NCBI GenBank assembly: GCA_023245265.1
Contig: JAHFKQ010000031.1
Coordinates: 1 to 8,232 of the forward strand
Reading direction: 5' to 3'
Length of the DNA: 8,232 nucleotides
Source: Candidatus Collierbacteria bacterium
Lineage (GTDB): Bacteria > Patescibacteriota > Microgenomatia > UBA1400 > MFAQ01
The position numbers and the translations under genes are program-made. A model generated the notes under the pieces. That model ran no database searches. It had not been told where the DNA came from and saw only the letters and a program-made list of their open reading frames with translations. The number at the start of each line of letters is the position of its first letter. Position 1 is the stretch's first letter. Positions 1 to 6,297 of the stretch are shown one piece after another.

Positions 1-2550
1 CAAACCGATCAAAGTAAACGGTTGGGCTACTTTATGGACTGGGATCACTCCTACTACACCATGTCGGATGAAAATAATTACATGATCTGGCACTTCCTCA
101 AAGTTTGTTGGGAGAAGGGTTGGATTTACAAAGGTCATGACTCTGTTCCCTGGTGCCCCCGTTGTGAAACCGCCATTTCTCAGCACGAGATGCTCACAGA
201 AGATTACAAGGAATTGACTCATAAATCCATCTATCTGAAACTTCCTGTCTTAGGTCGGGACCGGGAATTCCTGCTGGTCTGGACGACTACTCCTTGGACT
301 ATTCCGGCTAATATCGCGGTGGCTGTAGATGCCAAGCAAGATTACTCGCTGGTGGAAGATTCCGGCGGTAATAAGTACTGGGTCTTGAGTGATTTGGTTG
401 AGACCGTTTTTAAGAGTGGGGCCCCAAAAATAACAAAATCCGTCAAAGGCGAAGAATTGGTAGGTCTGCATTACACCGGACCTTTTGATGCCCTTGCGGC
501 GGTCAAAGAGGTGGCACTCACAAATCCGGATAAATTCCATGTAGTGATAGCCACGGACCATCTCATTATGCCCATCAGTAACACCGAGGGCACCGGCCTG
601 GTCCACACTGCCGTCAGTGCCGGTACCGAAGATTTTGCTTTGGGTCGTAAGTATGGCTTACCTTTGATTCCAATCATCGCCGACAATGCCGATTACTTGC
701 CCGGACTGGATTTTCTCTCCGGTCAAAATGCCAAAAAACATCCGGAAATTATCTTGGATTACTTACTCGAAAGAGAAAATGTTGGAGAGAGCTGGGTCTT
801 CAAAATCGAAAATTATACTCACCGTTATCCCGCCTGTTGGCGCTGTAAAACCGAGCTTGTTTGGAAAGTGGCCGACGAGTGGTACATTGCCATGGACAAA
901 GCCGATCCCGCCGACCGGCAGGGGAGGACCCTCCGTCAAAAGATGATCGCTGTAGCTCAAAAAATAACTTGGAAACCGGAGTTCGGTCTGGATCGTGAGC
1001 TGGACTGGCTCAATAACATGCATGACTGGCTTTTTAGTAAAAAAAACCGTTACTGGGGTTTGGCTCTACCGATTTGGGTGTGTGAAGACTGTGGTGAGTT
1101 TGAAGTCATCGGTGGTAAAGATGAACTCCAAACGAAAGCTGTTTCCGGCTGGGATAAATTTGCCGGCCATACTCCTCACAAACCTTTTATTGACGAAGTC
1201 AAACTAAAACATAAATGTGGCGGGTTAATGTCTCGTATCGGAGATGTGGGTAATCCTTGGCTTGATGCCGGCATTGTTCCTTTTTCGACTTTAGTCGATC
1301 CGGCTACCGGTCAGGTCAGCTACACTTCCGATAAAAAATACTGGGAACAGTGGTTCCCGGCCGATTTTATTACCGAATCTTTCCCTGGTCAGTTCAAAAA
1401 TTGGTTTTACTCTCTCATTGCCATGAGCACCGTTCTGGAAGATACCAATTCTTTTGAGACGGTTCTTGGTTTTGCCTCTATGTTGGGTGAAGATGGCCGG
1501 GCCATGCATAAGTCTTGGGGTAACTCACTCGAATTTAATGAAGGCGCCGACAAAATCGGGGCGGATGTCATGCGCTGGACCTTCGTCCGGCATAACCCCG
1601 AAAGGAATCTTCTCTTTGGTTATAAAACCACGGCCGAAACCAAGCGGCTCTTCCACATGCTTCTATGGAACTCGTACCGCTTTTTTGCCAACTATGCCGC
1701 TTTGGAGAAATGGGAGCCGAGTATCGAATTTGAAAAAGTACCTTCCAAACTTGATCTGTGGATTATGCACCGTTTGAATCAGACCGTTCTGCTTGTCGAG
1801 GAGAGTTTGGACAAATTCGATGCCTTTAGTGCTACGGCCACCATCGAAAGTTTCGTTTCGGATCTGTCGACTTGGTATATAAGACGCAGTCGGGACAGAG
1901 TCGGTCCCAGCGCTCTCGATCAGGACGACAAAGAAAATTGTTACCGTACTTTGCGAACCGTTTTTGATGTTCTTTCTCGAGTTCTCATGCCTTTTAATCC
2001 TTTTATGGCGGATCTCATCTATACCAATATTACCGGCGAAGAGTCGGTCAATTTGGCTCTCTGGCCGGAAGTGAATACTCCTGAGGTGATAGATTTTAAG
2101 CTGATTGAAAATATGGCTTTGATCCGCAAGATTTGTGAAATGGGACATGCGATCCGCAAAGAAAAGGGCTTGGCTGTCAAACAGCCTTTAGCTATGATCA
2201 ATATTGGTGGACCCAAAACCGATTTGACTGAAGAACCGGAACTGCTTCAATTAATTAAAGATGAGTTAAATGTCGAAGGGGTCGAATTTTCAGATGGTGC
2301 GGACCTGGTAGTCACTCTGGATTTGGTTCTCACCCCGGCACTCATCGCCAAAGGAAAAATTAGAGAAGTTGTCCGCGCCATTCAAGAAGCCCGCAAACTG
2401 GCCGGTTGTCGTATGGATGAGCTGGTCTCGGTGGTCTTACCAGACTGGCCCATCCAGTTCGAAGATGAAATCAAGCAAAAAACTTTAGTTAAAAGCCTGG
2501 AAAAAGGAGACGAGATTCGGATAATTAGGTCTCAAAGTGAGACCGAATAA
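1..2550 (+). CDS. ileS: Isoleucyl-tRNA synthetase, 5'-truncated by window edge
   Basis: Class I aminoacyl-tRNA synthetase that charges tRNA-Ile in the cytoplasm. The frame is open from base 1, so the true start and the HIGH motif lie upstream; 849 residues are present of a family usually about 1,000 or more. In order: a CPRC zinc-type pair (154-165); the CP1 editing domain with WTTTPWTIPAN (280-312) and GTGLVHTAVSAGTEDF (589-636), which clears misactivated valine in this family; a CWRC pair (835-846); an inserted ribbon with CEDC (1081-1092) and a reduced second half HKC (1210-1218); the catalytic stretch GNPWLDAGIVPF; the signature loop AMHKSWGN (1501-1524) in place of KMSKS; then the helical anticodon-binding domain (about 1750-2050) and a C-terminal domain ending at TAA 2548-2550. 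The ribbon and C-terminal layout look like the eukaryote-like (type 2) IleRS group rather than the E. coli type; that is inference. The last 14 nt overlap rodA. Confidence 0.97.
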   Translation, partial: QTDQSKRLGYFMDWDHSYYTMSDENNYMIWHFLKVCWEKGWIYKGHDSVPWCPRCETAISQHEMLTEDYKELTHKSIYLKLPVLGRDREFLLVWTTTPWTIPANIAVAVDAKQDYSLVEDSGGNKYWVLSDLVETVFKSGAPKITKSVKGEELVGLHYTGPFDALAAVKEVALTNPDKFHVVIATDHLIMPISNTEGTGLVHTAVSAGTEDFALGRKYGLPLIPIIADNADYLPGLDFLSGQNAKKHPEIILDYLLERENVGESWVFKIENYTHRYPACWRCKTELVWKVADEWYIAMDKADPADRQGRTLRQKMIAVAQKITWKPEFGLDRELDWLNNMHDWLFSKKNRYWGLALPIWVCEDCGEFEVIGGKDELQTKAVSGWDKFAGHTPHKPFIDEVKLKHKCGGLMSRIGDVGNPWLDAGIVPFSTLVDPATGQVSYTSDKKYWEQWFPADFITESFPGQFKNWFYSLIAMSTVLEDTNSFETVLGFASMLGEDGRAMHKSWGNSLEFNEGADKIGADVMRWTFVRHNPERNLLFGYKTTAETKRLFHMLLWNSYRFFANYAALEKWEPSIEFEKVPSKLDLWIMHRLNQTVLLVEESLDKFDAFSATATIESFVSDLSTWYIRRSRDRVGPSALDQDDKENCYRTLRTVFDVLSRVLMPFNPFMADLIYTNITGEESVNLALWPEVNTPEVIDFKLIENMALIRKICEMGHAIRKEKGLAVKQPLAMINIGGPKTDLTEEPELLQLIKDELNVEGVEFSDGADLVVTLDLVLTPALIAKGKIREVVRAIQEARKLAGCRMDELVSVVLPDWPIQFEDEIKQKTLVKSLEKGDEIRIIRSQSETE

Positions 2551-2557
2551 GGGTCTC
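2528..2557 (+). promoter_or_regulatory. Alternative hairpins around the rodA start codon
   Basis: GGTCTCA (2528-2534) and TGAGACC (2538-2544) form a perfect 7-bp stem with the 3-nt loop AAG. The rodA GTG start (2537-2539) spans the loop/stem boundary. A second GGTCTC (2552-2557) can pair with the same GAGACC (2539-2544) through a 7-nt loop that holds the ileS stop codon. The two hairpins exclude each other. Seen directly in the sequence; a role in coupling rodA translation to ribosomes finishing ileS is inference. Confidence 0.4.
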
Positions 2558-3592
2558 TTTATCAGTGCGCTCATTCTGATCCAAGTCCTTTGCTTGGTCA
2601 CCATCTGGAGTATTTATCCGGAATTATTCTTGACTCAGCTGACTTTTGTAGTTGCCGGCACCATTATTCTTCTTCTACTTTCTAAAGTCGACCTACCCCT
2701 ACTTTTTAGCCTCTCTCCTGTTTTATATCTGGGAAGTTTAGCCCTTTTGCTCATCACTTTGTTTGTTGGCCGTAATATCCGGGGTTCGGTGCGTTGGATT
2801 GATTTAGGCTTTTTTAATTTACAAACATCCGAAATCGTCAAGCCGCTTTTAGCCCTTGCCTATTCAGCCTATTTATCTCAGGTTAAAAAAATGACCTGGA
2901 AAGATTTGTCTGTCTTTCTGGGTTTTGCCTTTATACCGGTACTGCTAGTCGCTTTTCAGCCGGATCTGGGTTCGGCCCTTGCCCTGATATTTTTACCCAT
3001 CGCTCTTTTGGCTTTCTCCGGCCAATTCAAGAAGTTACTTGCCTTAGGCTTAGTTTTTTTAATCATTTTTGTTCCCCTAGAGTCCAAGTTTCTCAAACCT
3101 TACCAAAGACAGCGTTTGGAGACCTTTATTAATCCCTACAAAGACCCCCAAGGTGCCGGCTACAATGTTATCCAAGCTACGATTGCAGTCGGCTCCGGTA
3201 AAATTCTCGGAAAGGGGGTGAAGCTCGGTACCCAGTCGCATCTTAATTTCCTCCCAGAGAGACATACTGATTTTATTTTTGCTTCCTTTGTGGAAGAATT
3301 TGGTTTGGTGGGGGCTTTGGTTCTTTTTGGTTGTTATGCCGTCATTTTTAGATACTGTCTCTTGAATGTGATTCGTTTGAAAGATCGGAGCCTGAATTTA
3401 CTGTCGCTGTCTATTTTCTGGCTTATTTTCTTTCAATTTACGGTCAATGTCGGTATGAACCTCGGTATTATGCCTGTCACCGGCATTACTCTGCCTCTTT
3501 TTTCCTATGGCGGAAGTTCTCTGCTCAGTTTTGCCATCATGGTTGGGCTTCAGCTTCGCCAGCTTGATTTAATTGCCCCCTTTGAGATATAA
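2537..3592 (+). CDS. rodA: SEDS-family peptidoglycan glycosyltransferase, RodA-like
   Basis: Polytopic inner-membrane enzyme of the FtsW/RodA/SpoVE family, which polymerises lipid II into glycan strands with a partner class B PBP. 351 residues, slightly short for RodA; the hydrophobic profile fits the family's ten or so membrane helices. Landmarks: RGSVRWIDLGFFNLQTSEIVKP (about 82-103, spanning the first loop signature), FQPDLGSAL (140-148), RQRLETFINPYKDPQGAGYN (191-210), LPERHTDFIF (239-248) whose Asp245 matches the catalytic Asp of the family, and PVTGITLPLFSYGGSS (313-328). The loop wording 'PERHTDF' and 'FINPYKDPQGAGYNVIQ' favours RodA over FtsW, but FtsW is not excluded. The start is GTG at 2537: an in-frame TAA at 2522-2524 rules out longer versions, and no ATG follows before the first helix. 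It overlaps ileS by 14 nt, so translation is probably coupled. No partner PBP or mreBCD gene lies in the window. Confidence 0.9.
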   Translation: MRPNKGLFISALILIQVLCLVTIWSIYPELFLTQLTFVVAGTIILLLLSKVDLPLLFSLSPVLYLGSLALLLITLFVGRNIRGSVRWIDLGFFNLQTSEIVKPLLALAYSAYLSQVKKMTWKDLSVFLGFAFIPVLLVAFQPDLGSALALIFLPIALLAFSGQFKKLLALGLVFLIIFVPLESKFLKPYQRQRLETFINPYKDPQGAGYNVIQATIAVGSGKILGKGVKLGTQSHLNFLPERHTDFIFASFVEEFGLVGALVLFGCYAVIFRYCLLNVIRLKDRSLNLLSLSIFWLIFFQFTVNVGMNLGIMPVTGITLPLFSYGGSSLLSFAIMVGLQLRQLDLIAPFEI

Positions 3593-3593
3593 T
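3564..3593 (+). promoter_or_regulatory. Candidate promoter for rplU, leaderless geometry
   Basis: A perfect -10 TATAAT (3588-3593) overlaps the rodA stop codon, with TTGATT (3564-3569, 4/6 to TTGACA) 18 nt upstream. Seven bases separate the -10 from the rplU ATG at 3601, so transcription would start at or one base before the start codon. No purine-rich ribosome binding site precedes this ATG. Confidence 0.5.
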
Positions 3594-3600
3594 TGCGCCC

Positions 3601-3927
3601 ATGGCAGATAAAATCCTCTACGCGGTGATTCAACTTGGCGCAAAACAATACCTTCTCAAGGAAGGCGATCAGTTCGTGGCCGAAAAAATTGATCTTAAAG
3701 ATGGCGAAGCCCTTACCGTCAAAGAGGTCCTTCTGAGCTACGATGGCCAAAAGACCACCATTGGTCAGCCCTTCGTCGAGAATGCCTCAGTCGAGCTCAT
3801 CATGAATGAAGTCCAAAAGGGTGAAAAGATCCTCGTGGCCAAGTTTAAAGCCAAATCCCGATACCGCAAAGTCATGGGTCACCGTCAGTTGGGTAGCCAC
3901 TTCACCGTCAAGGCTATCAATATCTAA
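3601..3927 (+). CDS. rplU: 50S ribosomal protein L21 (bL21)
   Basis: Structural protein of the large ribosomal subunit that binds 23S rRNA. 108 residues, close to the usual 100-105. Family landmarks: YAVIQLGAKQYLLKEGD near the N-terminus (residues 7-23), the central IGQPFVENASVEL (55-67), and the basic C-terminal KSRYRKVMGHRQ (85-96), whose GHRQ is diagnostic. ATG 3601 is the natural start, 8 nt after the rodA stop. No Shine-Dalgarno is visible; the preceding TATAAT suggests a leaderless transcript in addition to read-through from ileS-rodA. As in many bacteria it lies close to rpmA, but here a methyltransferase gene separates the two. Confidence 0.97.
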   Translation: MADKILYAVIQLGAKQYLLKEGDQFVAEKIDLKDGEALTVKEVLLSYDGQKTTIGQPFVENASVELIMNEVQKGEKILVAKFKAKSRYRKVMGHRQLGSHFTVKAINI

Positions 3928-3932
3928 TTCCT

Positions 3933-4985
3933 ATGCGATTTCTACTCTTCGTCGGAGCCAGTAACACCTTGGCGGAGTCCGAAATTGAGGCTCAAATTAG
4001 TGGCGCGACTCTCTATCAGCCCAATGTCTACCTTTTTGAGGCTCTTGATGAGCTCGAAGCCCAAAGATTGGTCACTAATCTCGGTTGTAGTATCAAACTA
4101 GCTCAGGAGCTCCCCGGTGTCGCACCCGTCATGGAGTCTTTGGCCGATCTGGTAACCGCCAAAAATTTTTCCGTCACCTGTCTCGACAACTTTCAGCTTT
4201 CCAATCAGACTAATCAAGAACTTAAGACTGTTTTAGCCAAAGGTCGTTTTATTCTACCTAAGGATCAATTTGGTCTGTCCCCAATACTTCTCAAAAAACA
4301 CCGTATAGATGAATTTTTGCTTGATAATCATCGGGAAGAAGTCTGGAAAACCATCTGGGTACACAATTTTGAGCACTGGATCAAAAAAGATCGCCATATG
4401 CCCTTTGCCAATGCCAAAGCCGGTATCCTTCCCCCGAAAATTGCCCGCAGTATGGTCAATTTGGTTCCCTTTGACCCCCAAGGTAAGCTTTTGGTGGATC
4501 CGTTTTGTGGTTCGGGGCGTCTCTTGGTCGAGGCGGCGGAAAGAGGCTACCGAGTTGCCGGTACCGATATTTTGGAGGAGCAGGTTCGGGAAACTCAAGC
4601 CAATCTAAAATTCTTGGGTTTTGAAGCCCAAGTCTCAGTTTTGGACGCTACTCATCTCTCGGATCTTTTCTATGATATTGACGCGATCGTTACCGAACCT
4701 TTTTTGGGCAAACCCAATCTCCGACCGGACCAGATCAAGTACTTGGTCCCAGGCCTGCAAAAGCTGTATCTAGGCTGTTTAAAAGACTGGCACAAGGCTC
4801 TCAAACCCGGGGGTTTTATCGTCATGGTATTTCCTAGCTTCGATACCGGAAAGCAAGTCTATAAGACAAGCTCCATCATTGACGGGAAGCTGGAACTGAG
4901 TTACAATTTGCTCAAACGAGGCATCCTCTATTCACGCCCAAATGCCGATGTCCGGCGCGAGATCGTTATCTTACAAAAGAAATAA
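3933..4985 (+). CDS. Trm11/TrmG10-like SAM-dependent RNA methyltransferase
   Basis: Probable tRNA guanine-N2 methyltransferase of the Trm11/TrmG10 (UPF0020) type; the exact substrate cannot be read from sequence. 350 residues. The N-terminal part (1-145) has the ELEAQRLVTNLGCSIKLAQEL pattern (40-60) seen before the catalytic domain in TrmG10-like proteins and may hold a divergent THUMP fold. Catalytic half: GILPPKIARSMVNL (164-177), SAM-binding motif I DPFCGSGRLLVEA (189-201), acidic motif II Asp212, motif III around LDATHL (237-242), motif IV TEPFLG (254-259), and a C-terminal YSRPNADVRREIVIL (333-347). Motif IV is unusual: amino-methylating enzymes normally have [D/N/S]PP[Y/F], and here Glu and Phe replace the first and third positions. 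It starts 5 nt after rplU and ends 30 nt before rpmA, inside a ribosomal-protein pair, which supports a role in translation. No Shine-Dalgarno is seen. Confidence 0.8.
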   Translation: MRFLLFVGASNTLAESEIEAQISGATLYQPNVYLFEALDELEAQRLVTNLGCSIKLAQELPGVAPVMESLADLVTAKNFSVTCLDNFQLSNQTNQELKTVLAKGRFILPKDQFGLSPILLKKHRIDEFLLDNHREEVWKTIWVHNFEHWIKKDRHMPFANAKAGILPPKIARSMVNLVPFDPQGKLLVDPFCGSGRLLVEAAERGYRVAGTDILEEQVRETQANLKFLGFEAQVSVLDATHLSDLFYDIDAIVTEPFLGKPNLRPDQIKYLVPGLQKLYLGCLKDWHKALKPGGFIVMVFPSFDTGKQVYKTSSIIDGKLELSYNLLKRGILYSRPNADVRREIVILQKK

Positions 4986-5015
4986 TCAATAATCAGTCAA
5001 TAAACCAGAACAACT

Positions 5016-5267
5016 ATGGCACATGTCAAATCAGGTGGCGCAACCAGACAACACTCTCAACGAGCCGGTAAAAGACTCGGAGTTAAGCTTTTTGGTGGTC
5101 AAGCTATCAAAACCGGTCAAATAGTGGTCCGCCAACGCGGCGCTCAGTATCATGCCGGTATCAACACCGAGCTGGGACGCGACTTTACTCTTTTTGCTTT
5201 GGCCGATGGAGTGGTCAAATTCCGCAAGCTTCAAGGCGTACATTACGTCGATGTAGTTGCAAAATAA
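5016..5267 (+). CDS. rpmA: 50S ribosomal protein L27 (bL27)
   Basis: Large-subunit protein whose N-terminal tail reaches the peptidyl-transferase centre. 83 residues, normal length. It begins MAHVKSGGATRQ (compare the family's MAHKKAGGSTRN), followed by KRLGVKLFGGQ (19-29), IVVRQRGAQYHAG (36-48) and the GRDFTLFALADGVVKF core (54-69). There is no N-terminal extension of the kind removed by Prp protease in Firmicutes, and correspondingly no prp (ysxB) gene between rplU and rpmA; the methyltransferase occupies that slot. No Shine-Dalgarno is visible in the 30-nt AT-rich gap, which contains AATAATC twice in tandem (4981-4994). The stop TAA directly abuts the parB ATG. Confidence 0.97.
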   Translation: MAHVKSGGATRQHSQRAGKRLGVKLFGGQAIKTGQIVVRQRGAQYHAGINTELGRDFTLFALADGVVKFRKLQGVHYVDVVAK

Positions 5268-6248
5268 ATGGACGATCAACCGGTAGCCATACTTCCCATC
5301 GATTTTATCCAACCTAATCCTCTTCAGCCTCGAGGTGTCATTACTCCCGAATCTCTCTCCGAACTGGTCGATTCCATCAAAACTCACGGTATCATTCAAC
5401 CTTTGGTTGTAGCTCACACTCCAGCCGGGTACCAGTTGATTGCCGGTGAACGGCGTTGGCGCGCTTCCAGACTCGCCGGATTGAAAGAAGTTCCTGTCCG
5501 GATTATCGAAACTTCACCTCAGGGTATGCTGGAAATGGCAATCGTCGAGAATGTCCAAAGAACCGATCTTAACCCCATTGACCGGGCCAACTCTTTCGAG
5601 CGCTTAATCAAAGAATTTAATCTTGGAAACTCGGACATCAGTTCGCGCGTTGGCAAAAGTCCAGCTTTCGTCAGTAACACTCTTCGCCTTTTGGAGCTTC
5701 CGGATGCGCTAAAAGACGGTCTAATCTCCGGCGTCATCTCCGAAGGTCATGCCAGGGCTCTAGCCGCCATTCCCGATACTCAAACCATGATTGAAGCTTA
5801 CAAAATCATTCTTCGTGAAGGAGGCTCCGTCCGCCGGGCCGAAGAGCTGGCTCGCCGCTTCAAGAAAACCATGAATCGTTCCAAGCCAAGTGATGGCTTC
5901 AATACCAAAACCGTCAATGAGTCTATTGATAGTATGGCGAGTGAGATTCAAAAATCCATTGGTGAAAACGCCGTCGTCAAAATGCGTCGTTCCCGCATGG
6001 AAACCGCGATCAACATCGTTTTAAAAGGTAACCCGGAAGAGACCGAAAAACAAATTCAAAAAATCCACGATTCTTTAGTTCCCGGTCAGATGACCGAAAA
6101 TATTTCCGAAACTATCATCGAGGTGGCCGAAACCAAAACCGAAACCGAAAACACCTATTCCAATCCTTTTGAACCATTTTCCAATCCATTTGCTCCCATG
6201 TCTGCCGTTTCCTCTACTCCGACCGTCGAAGAATCATCCGACTACTGA
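5268..6248 (+). CDS. parB: ParB/Spo0J-family chromosome partitioning protein
   Basis: DNA-binding segregation protein; family members load on parS sites as CTP-dependent sliding clamps and work with the ParA ATPase. 326 residues. The N-terminal ParB domain covers about 6-110, with IQPNPLQPR (14-22), GERRWRAS (60-67, the CTP/arginine box) and ENVQRTDLNPIDRA (94-107). A helix-turn-helix lies near 122-142 (ISSRVGKSPAFVSNTLRLLEL), then EGHARAL (159-165) and the linker helix SVRRAEELARRF. Residues 217-271 fit the C-terminal dimerisation domain. Beyond that is an extra low-complexity tail (about 272-326) with SNPFEPF/SNPFAPM. The ATG follows the rpmA stop with zero spacing, so it is probably translated by re-initiation. 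It ends in TGA. No parA and no parS palindrome are in the window. Confidence 0.93.
   Translation: MDDQPVAILPIDFIQPNPLQPRGVITPESLSELVDSIKTHGIIQPLVVAHTPAGYQLIAGERRWRASRLAGLKEVPVRIIETSPQGMLEMAIVENVQRTDLNPIDRANSFERLIKEFNLGNSDISSRVGKSPAFVSNTLRLLELPDALKDGLISGVISEGHARALAAIPDTQTMIEAYKIILREGGSVRRAEELARRFKKTMNRSKPSDGFNTKTVNESIDSMASEIQKSIGENAVVKMRRSRMETAINIVLKGNPEETEKQIQKIHDSLVPGQMTENISETIIEVAETKTETENTYSNPFEPFSNPFAPMSAVSSTPTVEESSDY
6159..6192 (+). repeat. Two-copy 21-nt repeat in the parB 3' end
   Basis: TCCAATCCTTTTG (6159-6171) recurs as TCCAATCCATTTG (6180-6192), 21 nt apart and in frame, giving the heptads SNPFEPF and SNPFAPM. Just upstream, GAAACC/AAAACC triplets encode ETKTETEN. The whole stretch looks disordered and recently duplicated. 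Confidence 0.6.
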
Positions 6249-6260
6249 GCTTTGTTTCAT

Positions 6261-6286
6261 AAAAAAGCCCCGCAATTAAGCGGGGC
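6261..6286 (-). terminator. Intrinsic terminator of the minus-strand surface-protein gene
   Basis: GCCCCGC (6267-6273) and GCGGGGC (6280-6286) form a 7-bp, nearly all G/C stem with a 6-nt loop. Read on the minus strand the stem is followed at once by six T (complement of 6261-6266), and it lies 11 nt after the TAA of the surface-protein gene. On the plus strand the stem is followed by GAAAGAAC with no T run, so it is a poor terminator for parB. Confidence 0.9.
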
Positions 6287-6297
6287 GAAAGAACTAA

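Noticed and set aside
1663..2148. 161-codon open frame on the minus strand
   Set aside because: It lies wholly inside the well-conserved ileS anticodon-binding domain and its translation has no recognisable motif.
4254..4608. Open frames of about 100-114 codons on both strands inside the methyltransferase
   Set aside because: They overlap the conserved motif I region of a clear gene in another frame, with no ribosome site or family resemblance.
4981..5000. Tandem AATAATC before rpmA as a possible regulatory repeat or promoter
   Set aside because: Short, AT-rich, and no -10/-35 pair fits at the right distance to the rpmA ATG.
5031..5417. 128-codon minus-strand frame across the rpmA/parB junction
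   Set aside because: It is antisense to two unmistakable genes and shows no protein features.
6246..6248. TGA at the parB end as a possible recoded Gly/Trp codon, as in some CPR lineages
   Set aside because: Read-through would add only about ten residues without family resemblance, and every other complete gene in the window lacks in-frame TGA.
6253..6260. TGTTTCAT just after parB, resembling half of a parS site (TGTTTCACGTGAAACA)
   Set aside because: Only one half matches; the following A run and terminator stem do not complete the palindrome.
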